6,914 nt of DNA from the NCBI GenBank assembly GCA_905207905.1, contig CAJLNC010000106.1, positions 1 through 6,914 on the forward strand, in the 5' to 3' direction. How positions within the stretch are numbered: position 1 is the first letter of the stretch; each line of letters starts with the position of its first letter. Both the position numbers and the translations under genes were made by a program. The DNA comes from an uncultured Lachnospiraceae bacterium. Its GTDB lineage: Bacteria > Bacillota_A > Clostridia > Lachnospirales > Lachnospiraceae. Under the pieces are notes generated by a model that saw nothing but the letters and a program-made list of their open reading frames with translations, was not told where the DNA came from and ran no database searches. Shown piece after piece: positions 1-5,051 of this stretch.

Positions 1-1
1 T

Positions 2-625
2 TCCGGGGAGAGGGTCCCAAGACTGCTGCTCCACAGCTGCTGTGCCCCCTGCAGCAGTTATGTATTAGAATATTTATCTCAGTATTTTGAAATTACGGTT
101 TTTTATTATAATCCAAACATTTACCCGCCCAGGGAATATGAAAAACGGGTGGTGGAGCAGCGGGAACTGATCCAGAAGCTTCCTGCTCATCATCCTGTCC
201 GCTTTTTGGAGGGAACGTATGACCCAAAAGATTTTTATGAGGCAGTAAAAGGGCTGGAGCAGATCTTTGAGGGCGGGGAGCGCTGCTTTGCCTGTTACCG
301 GCTGAGAATGGAAGCGGCTGCCAGGATGGCCGCTGAGGGAGGGTTTGACTATTTTACCACCACACTCTCTATCAGCCCCCTGAAAAATGCGGAGAAGATC
401 AACGAGATCGGGGAAGAGCTGGAACGGCAGTATCAGGTGAAACATCTGCCCTCTGACTTTAAAAAAAAGAACGGTTATAAACGGTCTGTAGAGCTTTCCG
501 GGCTCTATGGATTGTACCGTCAGGACTACTGCGGCTGTGTGTTCTCCAAAAGCGAGCGGGAAAAGAGCCAGGGAAACGTCTCTGAGAGAAGCGGCGGCAA
601 AGCTGAGGAAAAGAATTGCATTTGA
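2..625 (+). CDS. queH: Epoxyqueuosine reductase QueH, 3' part (5' end outside window)
   Basis: QueH carries out the last step of queuosine synthesis, reducing epoxyqueuosine to queuosine at the wobble base of GUN-anticodon tRNAs in the cytoplasm; it is unrelated in sequence to QueG. The frame is open from the first base to a TGA, giving 207 visible codons; about 15-25 N-terminal residues are probably missing. Visible family marks, numbered from the first visible codon, are the HSCCAPC motif (Cys13, Cys14, Cys17), FYYNPNIYPP (34-43), RCFACYRLR (Cys95, Cys98) and YCGC (Cys177, Cys179). In this family the conserved cysteines hold a [4Fe-4S] cluster and a neighbouring iron, and all expected ones seem present. 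A GTG at 149 is internal, because the strongest motif lies upstream of it. The tail after YCGC is a charged, low-complexity stretch of about 28 residues, probably unconserved. The TGA overlaps no other gene; argH starts 168 bases on. Confidence 0.93.
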   Translation, partial: SGERVPRLLLHSCCAPCSSYVLEYLSQYFEITVFYYNPNIYPPREYEKRVVEQRELIQKLPAHHPVRFLEGTYDPKDFYEAVKGLEQIFEGGERCFACYRLRMEAAARMAAEGGFDYFTTTLSISPLKNAEKINEIGEELERQYQVKHLPSDFKKKNGYKRSVELSGLYGLYRQDYCGCVFSKSEREKSQGNVSERSGGKAEEKNCI

Positions 626-644
626 GCATTCTGCATAGTATACT
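616..644 (+). promoter_or_regulatory. Possible sigma-A promoter for argH
   Basis: TTGCAT (616-621) and TATACT (639-644) are separated by 17 bases. The -10 matches the consensus at five of six positions and the -35 at three of six, so the call rests on the -10 and the ideal spacing. The -35 lies in the last codons of queH. Transcription would begin near 651 and leave a purine-rich leader of about 140 bases before argH. No ArgR-type operator was recognised here. Confidence 0.4.
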
Positions 645-727
645 GGAAAGGCAATTAAAAACGGGAAGAGACAGAAAAAGCAGTAAAGGAAGATAAGACA
701 GGAACGACAGAGACGAAAGATGGACAA

Positions 728-768
728 GGCAGCGGCAAAGTATCAAGAATTTGGTATGGGGCGCTGCC
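728..768 (+). promoter_or_regulatory. Stem-loop in the argH leader, just before the ribosome site
   Basis: GGCAGCG (728-734) is a perfect inverted match to CGCTGCC (762-768). Inside it TATCAA (741-746) can pair with TTGGTA (751-756) through one G-U pair, closing a GAAT loop. This gives a 41-base hairpin with an internal loop, ending about ten bases before the AAGGAGG ribosome site of argH. It has no T-run, so it is not an intrinsic terminator. A role in mRNA stability or translation control is possible; it matches no RNA family I recognise. Confidence 0.4.
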
Positions 769-793
769 AGACCAGTACAAGGAGGAGACTTAT

Positions 794-2188
794 ATGGCAC
801 AGCTTTGGGGAGGAAGATTCACAAAGGAGACGGATCAGCTGGTTTATAATTTTAATGCGTCTATTTCCTTTGACCGAAAATTTTACAGACAGGATATTGA
901 GGGAAGTATGGCGCATGTGACCATGCTGGCAAAGCAGGGAATCCTGACCCGGCAGGAGCGGGATGAGATCATCGGCGGACTGCAGGGAATCCTGCGGGAT
1001 GTGGAGAACGGGACGCTGGAAATCACAGAAGAATATGAAGATATTCATAGTTTTGTGGAGGCGAATCTGATTCGGAGAGTGGGCGAGTCCGGCAAGAAGT
1101 TGCACACAGGAAGAAGCAGGAATGATCAGGTGGCGCTGGATATGCGCCTATACACAAGAGGGGAGATTCAGGCGGTGGATCAGCTTTTGAAAAACCTGCT
1201 CCATGCGCTGCTTTCCATTATGGAGGAACACCTGGATACCTACATGCCCGGTTTCACCCACCTGCAGAAAGCCCAGCCGGTCACCCTGGCCCATCATGTG
1301 GGAGCCTATTTTGAGATGTTTAAGAGGGATCGACAGCGCCTCTATGATATTTACCAGCGGATGAATTACTGTCCTTTGGGTGCGGGAGCTTTGGCAGGCA
1401 CAACCTATCCTCTGGATCGGGAGTACACGGCAAAACTTCTGGGCTTTTATGGACCTACGTTAAACAGTATGGATTCCGTCTCTGACCGGGATTACCTGAT
1501 TGAATTTCTCTCAGCCTGCTCCACTATTATGATGCATTTAAGCCGTTTTTCTGAGGAGATCATTATCTGGAATTCCAATGAGTATCGGTTTGTGGAACTT
1601 GATGATTCCTACAGCACGGGAAGCAGCATCATGCCGCAGAAGAAAAATCCGGATATTGCAGAGCTGGTAAGAGGAAAGACCGGAAGGGTTTACGGCGCAC
1701 TGCTGTCTTTGCTTACCACCATGAAAGGATTGCCTCTGGCCTACAATAAGGACATGCAGGAGGATAAGGAGCTTACCTTTGATGCCATGGATACGGTGAA
1801 AGGCTGTATCGCACTGTTTACCGGCATGGTCTCCACCATGAAATTCCGGGAAGATGTGATGAAGGCCTCTGCCCAAAAAGGGTTTACGAATGCTACTGAT
1901 GCGGCAGATTATCTGGTAAATCACGGAGTTCCCTTCCGGGACGCCCATGGGATTGTGGGCCAGCTGGTACTGTACTGTCTGGATAAGGGCATCTCTCTGG
2001 ATGAGATGAGCCTGGAGGAATACAAAGCTGTCAGCCCGGTATTTCAGGAGGATATTTATGAGGCCATTTCTTTGGAAACCTGCGTGGAAAAGCGTATGAC
2101 TCTTGGTGCTCCGGGGAGAAAGAGGCTGGAAGAAGTGATTGGGCTGGAACGGCAGTATCTGGAGAAAAATACCGGTCTTGCAGGGTAG
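794..2188 (+). CDS. argH: Argininosuccinate lyase
   Basis: ArgH splits argininosuccinate into arginine and fumarate, the last step of arginine synthesis, as a cytoplasmic homotetramer. The 464-residue product has the usual family length. It opens with LWGGRF, typical of ArgH, and carries HTGRSRNDQ (104-112), the substrate-binding stretch, [10 protein letters not shown] (153-162) with the conserved His156, [11 protein letters not shown] (196-206), and the fumarase/lyase superfamily signature [10 protein letters not shown] (276-285), whose mobile serine loop supplies the catalytic base. The ATG at 794 is preceded by a near-perfect AAGGAGG (779-785) at good spacing, and the protein begins as homologues do. 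No argG is adjacent, and the upstream neighbour is queH, so argH is not in a visible arg operon here. No clear intrinsic terminator follows, although the inverted repeat at 2217-2249 would form a hairpin in read-through RNA. Confidence 0.98.
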   Translation: MAQLWGGRFTKETDQLVYNFNASISFDRKFYRQDIEGSMAHVTMLAKQGILTRQERDEIIGGLQGILRDVENGTLEITEEYEDIHSFVEANLIRRVGESGKKLHTGRSRNDQVALDMRLYTRGEIQAVDQLLKNLLHALLSIMEEHLDTYMPGFTHLQKAQPVTLAHHVGAYFEMFKRDRQRLYDIYQRMNYCPLGAGALAGTTYPLDREYTAKLLGFYGPTLNSMDSVSDRDYLIEFLSACSTIMMHLSRFSEEIIIWNSNEYRFVELDDSYSTGSSIMPQKKNPDIAELVRGKTGRVYGALLSLLTTMKGLPLAYNKDMQEDKELTFDAMDTVKGCIALFTGMVSTMKFREDVMKASAQKGFTNATDAADYLVNHGVPFRDAHGIVGQLVLYCLDKGISLDEMSLEEYKAVSPVFQEDIYEAISLETCVEKRMTLGAPGRKRLEEVIGLERQYLEKNTGLAG

Positions 2189-2215
2189 AGAGTTCCTGTT
2201 ATGACAAAAAAGTTC

Positions 2216-2244
2216 TTGACAAATGTGCGCCAGAAGCGTACATT
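2216..2244 (+). promoter_or_regulatory. Sigma-A promoter for asd
   Basis: A perfect TTGACA (-35, 2216-2221) is followed after 17 bases by TACATT (-10, 2239-2244, four of six matches). Transcription would begin near 2250-2252, immediately before the structured leader of asd. The promoter sits almost wholly inside the inverted repeat at 2217-2249, which suggests control by a DNA-binding regulator. Confidence 0.65.
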
Positions 2245-2249
2245 TGTCA
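2217..2249. promoter_or_regulatory. Long inverted repeat over the asd promoter, probable operator
   Basis: TGACAAATGTGCGC (2217-2230) and GCGTACATTTGTCA (2236-2249) are inverted copies matching at 13 of 14 positions around a five-base centre, CAGAA. The only mismatch (2227/2239) would be a G-U pair in RNA. The repeat covers the -35 and -10 and ends about where transcription should begin, so an operator for a dimeric repressor is the natural reading. Alternatively it acts as a hairpin in argH read-through RNA, but no T-run follows it. No regulator gene lies in the window. Confidence 0.55.
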
Positions 2250-2324
2250 TTAATCGGCGTATACATGGCGAAAGGGGTCGTAATCGCCCGAGCTGATGAC
2301 ATCCCCCAAGGGGGCATTTTATTT
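2250..2324 (+). promoter_or_regulatory. Structured 5' leader of asd, possible cis-acting RNA
   Basis: Three pairings can be drawn. P1 joins ATCGGC (2253-2258) to GCTGAT (2292-2297) with one G-U pair. P2 joins GGCGA (2267-2271) to TCGCC (2284-2288) around a 12-base loop. The loop's GGGGTC (2274-2279) can pair with GAC (2298-2300) and CCC (2303-2305), skipping AT, as a pseudoknot. The C-run can instead pair with GGGGG (2310-2314) ahead of TTTTATTT, breaking the end of P1 and the pseudoknot. Such switching is typical of riboswitches and attenuators. I could not assign it to a known class: it is far too short for a lysine riboswitch, although GAAAGGGG and ATCGCC recall part of that core. Confidence 0.4.
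2296..2324 (+). terminator. Small terminator-like hairpin before asd
   Basis: CCCC (2303-2306) pairs with GGGG (2311-2314) around CAAG. ATG (2296-2298) can add pairs with CAT (2315-2317), leaving ACAT bulged. TTTTATTT (2317-2324) follows. The stem is short for a constitutive terminator but GC-only at its core. It ends seven bases before the asd ribosome site, so it fits conditional attenuation better than termination of argH. Confidence 0.4.
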
Positions 2325-2344
2325 AAGATGAGGAGATAGAAAAA

Positions 2345-3430
2345 ATGGATCAGAAGCTGAGAGTAGGTATTTTAGGTGCAACAGGTATGGTAGGCCAGCG
2401 CTTTATCTCACTGCTGGAAAATCACCCCTGGTATGAAGTGGTGACAGTGGCAGCCAGTGCAAGAAGCGCAGGCAAAACCTATGAGGAGGCTGTGGGCGGC
2501 CGCTGGAAAATGGATACCCCCATGCCGGAAGCTGTGAAAAATCTGGTAGTGATGAATGTAAATGAAGTAGAAAAGGTGGCTGCTACCGTAGACTTTGTTT
2601 TTTCCGCAGTAGATATGACCAAGGATGAGATCAAAAAGATCGAGGAGGAATATGCGAAGACGGAGACTCCCGTTGTTTCCAACAACAGCGCTCACCGCTG
2701 GACTCCAGATGTGCCCATGGTAGTACCGGAAATCAATCCCGAGCATTTTGATGTGATCCAATACCAGAAGGAGCGCCTTGGAACAAAGCGGGGCTTTATC
2801 GCTGTAAAACCTAACTGTTCCATTCAGGCCTATGCTCCTGCTCTTACCGCTTGGAGGGAGTTTGAGCCATACGAGGTGGTAGCTACCACCTATCAGGCAA
2901 TTTCCGGCGCTGGAAAGACTTTTCGGGATTGGCCGGAAATGGTGGAGAATATTATCCCCTACATCGGCGGCGAAGAGGAGAAAAGTGAGATGGAGCCTCT
3001 TAGAATTTGGGGGAAGATCGAGGACGGAGTGATCAAGCCCGCTAAGAGTCCGGTAATTACCTGTCAGTGCATCCGGGTGCCGGTGCTGAACGGCCATACG
3101 GCTGCTGTGTTTGTCAAATTTCGGAAAAAGCCTTCCAAGGAGGAGCTGATCCACCGCCTGGTAAACTTTAAGGGACTTCCTCAGGAACTGAATCTCCCCA
3201 GCGCTCCGAAGCAGTTTATTCAATATCTTACAGAGGACAACCGTCCCCAGGTGAAGCTGGATGTAGACTATGAGAATGGAATGGGAGTATCCATCGGCCG
3301 GATTCGTGAGGATCAGGTGTATGATTACAAATTTGTAGGACTGGCGCACAATACGGTGAGAGGCGCAGCAGGGGGAGCCGTTCTGTGTGCGGAGACACTG
3401 ACTGCCTTAAAGTACATAGAAGCAAAATAA
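2345..3430 (+). CDS. asd: Aspartate-semialdehyde dehydrogenase, archaeal/fungal type
   Basis: This enzyme reduces beta-aspartyl phosphate with NADPH to aspartate semialdehyde, the branch point to lysine and diaminopimelate, threonine and methionine. The 361-residue product begins with an NADP-binding Rossmann fold, GATGMVGQRF (11-20). It continues with SNNSAHRW (112-119) and VPEINPEH (127-134), the catalytic cysteine in KPNCSIQ (Cys158), ISGAGKT (186-192), and the dimerisation/catalytic segment with RVPVLNGH (catalytic His251). Length and motif wording match the branch known from archaea and fungi rather than the E. coli enzyme. The ATG is preceded by AGGAGA (2331-2336) nine to ten bases upstream, a clear ribosome site. 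It has its own promoter and a structured leader, which fits end-product control, though the signal is unknown. No lysC, dapA or dapB is adjacent. Confidence 0.97.
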   Translation: MDQKLRVGILGATGMVGQRFISLLENHPWYEVVTVAASARSAGKTYEEAVGGRWKMDTPMPEAVKNLVVMNVNEVEKVAATVDFVFSAVDMTKDEIKKIEEEYAKTETPVVSNNSAHRWTPDVPMVVPEINPEHFDVIQYQKERLGTKRGFIAVKPNCSIQAYAPALTAWREFEPYEVVATTYQAISGAGKTFRDWPEMVENIIPYIGGEEEKSEMEPLRIWGKIEDGVIKPAKSPVITCQCIRVPVLNGHTAAVFVKFRKKPSKEELIHRLVNFKGLPQELNLPSAPKQFIQYLTEDNRPQVKLDVDYENGMGVSIGRIREDQVYDYKFVGLAHNTVRGAAGGAVLCAETLTALKYIEAK

Positions 3431-3492
3431 GACACCTATGCTGCAAGACCGATTGATTTGATCAGAAAGAACAAACGAAATTGAGAAATATA

Positions 3493-3522
3493 TTGACCAT
3501 TTAGTTCTTCTGGTGCTATAAT
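3493..3522 (+). promoter_or_regulatory. Promoter for the MATE transporter gene
   Basis: TTGACC (3493-3498, five of six matches) and a perfect TATAAT (3517-3522) stand 18 bases apart, and TGC directly before the -10 makes it an extended -10. Transcription should begin near 3529, leaving a leader of about 100 bases. The -10 lies exactly in the centre of an imperfect inverted repeat, TTGACCAT (3493-3500) against ATGGTCGA (3539-3546) with inner TTCTGG/CCAGAA, so a repressor operator is possible. Confidence 0.65.
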
Positions 3523-3556
3523 GCCCAGAACATACTGGATGGTCGATTTTGTTTTT
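3493..3556 (+). terminator. Probable asd terminator: long hairpin plus T runs
   Basis: In RNA, 3493-3505 can pair with 3534-3546 over 13 continuous positions, including three G-U pairs. TTCTGG (3508-3513) then pairs with CCAGAA (3525-3530). TTTTGTTTTT (3547-3556) follows the stem base directly. The stem is longer and less GC-rich than a typical terminator, but placement 60 bases after the asd stop and the T-tract support the role. The same bases hold the promoter of the transporter gene. Confidence 0.5.
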
Positions 3557-3632
3557 GGATAATCATAAAGCAGGAATAGGAAACCCTGTTAGGGAACGGT
3601 ATGAAATGAAGAGAAAAGGATGTGCAGTCAGT

Positions 3633-4988
3633 ATGCAGACAGATTTATTTGTTACAAAGCCGGTAAAACAATTATTTTTTCATTATCTTCTTCCAGCCAT
3701 TTGCGGAACGATGGTTACTTCTATTTATGTGCTGGCAGATACTATCATCATTGGAAAAGGAATTGGAATGGAGGCCATGGCAGCATTAAATATTGTGCTT
3801 CCGCTGTTTAATATATTTTTTGGTACAGGTCTGTTATTTGGTGTGGGCGGTTCGGTCCTGATGTCCATTGCAAGAGGACGGGGAGAAATACAGATGGGAC
3901 ATGGTTATTTTTCCATGGCGGTTTTACTGAATGGAGGCGTTTGTCTTCTGTATATGGCGTTTTTTTTGCCGTTTATTGAAAAAATTGCCCGCTTTCTCGG
4001 GGCAACAGATCAAACGATACCATATGTTATGGACTATGCGCCTTATATTTTATGGGGACTTGCATTTTTTTCATTCTCCACCTTCCTTCAGACCTTTGTA
4101 AGAAATGACGGTTCTCCGAAGCTTGCCATGACAGGCGTGGTATTCGGCGGAATTTTAAATGTGATTTTAGATATTGTTTTCGTATTTCCGCTGCAGATGG
4201 GAATGGCAGGAGCAGCGATTGCAAGTGTACTCGGCTCTGTGAGTACCTGTGGGATATTGCTGCTTCACTTTGCCTCACAAAAAAACGGGCTGCGGTTTAC
4301 GGTAAGAGGACTTGCCCCCTCCTTTGCCATACGCATTTTGAAAAACGGATTTACCAGCTTTTTACTGGAGGTCCTTGCAGGCTTTGTGATGTTCATTTTT
4401 AATCTGCAGCTTTTAAATTATGTGGGTGAAATAGGCGTCAGTATGTACGGAGTAATCACCAACTGTTCTATTGTAGTCACCTGCCTTTGCAATGGAATCA
4501 ACCAGGCATCTCAGCCTATCATTTCTATCAATTATGGAGCAGGGGAATATGAGAGAATCCGCAGAGTAAAAGCGATTGGGCTTAAAACGGCATTTGCGAT
4601 CTGCGGACTTTCGGCTTTGCTTGGACTTCTTGTGCCGGATTTGTTTACCTACGTTTTTTTGAAACCAAATGCAGAGATACTGGCTTTGTCCAAGACAGCA
4701 GTCCGGATCTATTTCAGCGGTTTTTTGATTATGGGTGCAAATATGTTTATCATCGGATATTTTCAGGCGATTTTGAAGCCTCAGCGTTCTCTCTTTCTAT
4801 GCCTTGCAAGGGGGTGTGTGCTGAGTGTTCTTTTTGTTTATATATTGCCGCAATTTTGGGGAGTAACCGGAATCTGGGCAGCGGTGCCTTTGGCGGAGCT
4901 TTGCACTTTTGTCCTGGCAGTTTTTTTCTTAAAAAGGAACTCTTTGTCCCCCGTGAAATTTTCAACTTGCAAAAAGGAAACAATGTAA
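3633..4988 (+). CDS. MATE-family multidrug/cation efflux transporter
   Basis: MATE proteins export drugs and other organic compounds across the cytoplasmic membrane in exchange for Na+ or H+; the substrate here cannot be told from sequence. The 451-residue product has the family length and about twelve hydrophobic segments in two halves. Family marks are an N-terminal DLF..KPVKQLFF lead-in, SIYVLADTIIIG in the first membrane segment (30-41), FVRNDGSPKLAM (155-166), NVILDIVFVF (176-185) and QPIISINYGAGEYERI (294-309). It ends in a polar tail. The start is uncertain. ATG 3633 (AGGA 12 bases upstream) gives the usual family N-terminus; ATG 3606 adds nine residues and TTG 3549 adds 28. The gene is more AT-rich than its neighbours: two sampled 60-base lines have 19 and 21 G+C, against 29 and 36 for two argH lines. 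It has its own promoter and no adjacent regulator gene. Recent acquisition is possible; unequal composition is also common in membrane proteins. Confidence 0.93.
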   Translation: MQTDLFVTKPVKQLFFHYLLPAICGTMVTSIYVLADTIIIGKGIGMEAMAALNIVLPLFNIFFGTGLLFGVGGSVLMSIARGRGEIQMGHGYFSMAVLLNGGVCLLYMAFFLPFIEKIARFLGATDQTIPYVMDYAPYILWGLAFFSFSTFLQTFVRNDGSPKLAMTGVVFGGILNVILDIVFVFPLQMGMAGAAIASVLGSVSTCGILLLHFASQKNGLRFTVRGLAPSFAIRILKNGFTSFLLEVLAGFVMFIFNLQLLNYVGEIGVSMYGVITNCSIVVTCLCNGINQASQPIISINYGAGEYERIRRVKAIGLKTAFAICGLSALLGLLVPDLFTYVFLKPNAEILALSKTAVRIYFSGFLIMGANMFIIGYFQAILKPQRSLFLCLARGCVLSVLFVYILPQFWGVTGIWAAVPLAELCTFVLAVFFLKRNSLSPVKFSTCKKETM

Positions 4989-4996
4989 CGTATAAT
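4967..4996 (+). promoter_or_regulatory. Promoter for topB, starting inside the transporter gene
   Basis: TTGCAA (4967-4972, four of six matches) and a perfect TATAAT (4991-4996) are separated by 18 bases. The -35 lies in the last codons of the transporter gene and the -10 just after its stop. Transcription should begin near 5003, about 50 bases before the topB start. Confidence 0.55.
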
Positions 4997-5003
4997 AGAG
5001 CTG

Positions 5004-5022
5004 GTTTGGCCATGGGCCGAAC
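5004..5022 (+). promoter_or_regulatory. Hairpin at the 5' end of the topB transcript
   Basis: GTTTGGCC (5004-5011) pairs with GGCCGAAC (5015-5022) through eight positions, one of them G-U, around an ATG loop. It coincides with the expected transcript start. No T-run follows, so it is not a good terminator for the transporter gene. 5'-terminal hairpins often stabilise mRNA; a regulator site at the DNA level is the alternative. Confidence 0.4.
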
Positions 5023-5051
5023 AATTCTGATATACAGACCGGAGGAGGAAC

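Noticed and set aside
466..473. Run of eight A bases in queH as a possible programmed frameshift or broken site
   Set aside because: The reading frame carries conserved QueH motifs on both sides (RCFACYRLR before, YCGC after), so the gene is intact and no shifted product is needed.
720..920. 66-codon + strand frame overlapping the argH start
   Set aside because: No ribosome site precedes its ATG, it overlaps argH by more than half, and its product is not protein-like beyond the overlap.
2222..2250. Divergent promoter on the - strand from the same dyad (ATGACA, 17 bases, CACATT)
   Set aside because: It mirrors the forward promoter only because of the inverted repeat, the -10 is poor, and no - strand gene lies downstream.
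1538..2317. 259-codon open frame on the - strand opposite the argH 3' half
   Set aside because: It runs antisense to conserved argH sequence and the asd leader, and the product looks random and low in family motifs.
2189..2344. Lysine riboswitch before asd
   Set aside because: GAAAGGGG and ATCGCC recall part of its core, but the 5' AGAGG segment, the kink-turn helix and most of the length are absent. Without a covariance search the name is not supported.
2408..3349. 313-codon open frame on the - strand opposite asd
   Set aside because: It lies wholly within a clear asd gene, and its product has no recognisable domain or ribosome site. It is a by-product of the coding strand's composition.
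3549..3632. TTG start for the transporter, adding 28 residues
   Set aside because: The added stretch is unlike MATE N-termini, has no ribosome site and begins in the probable terminator T-tract; ATG 3633 or 3606 fits better.
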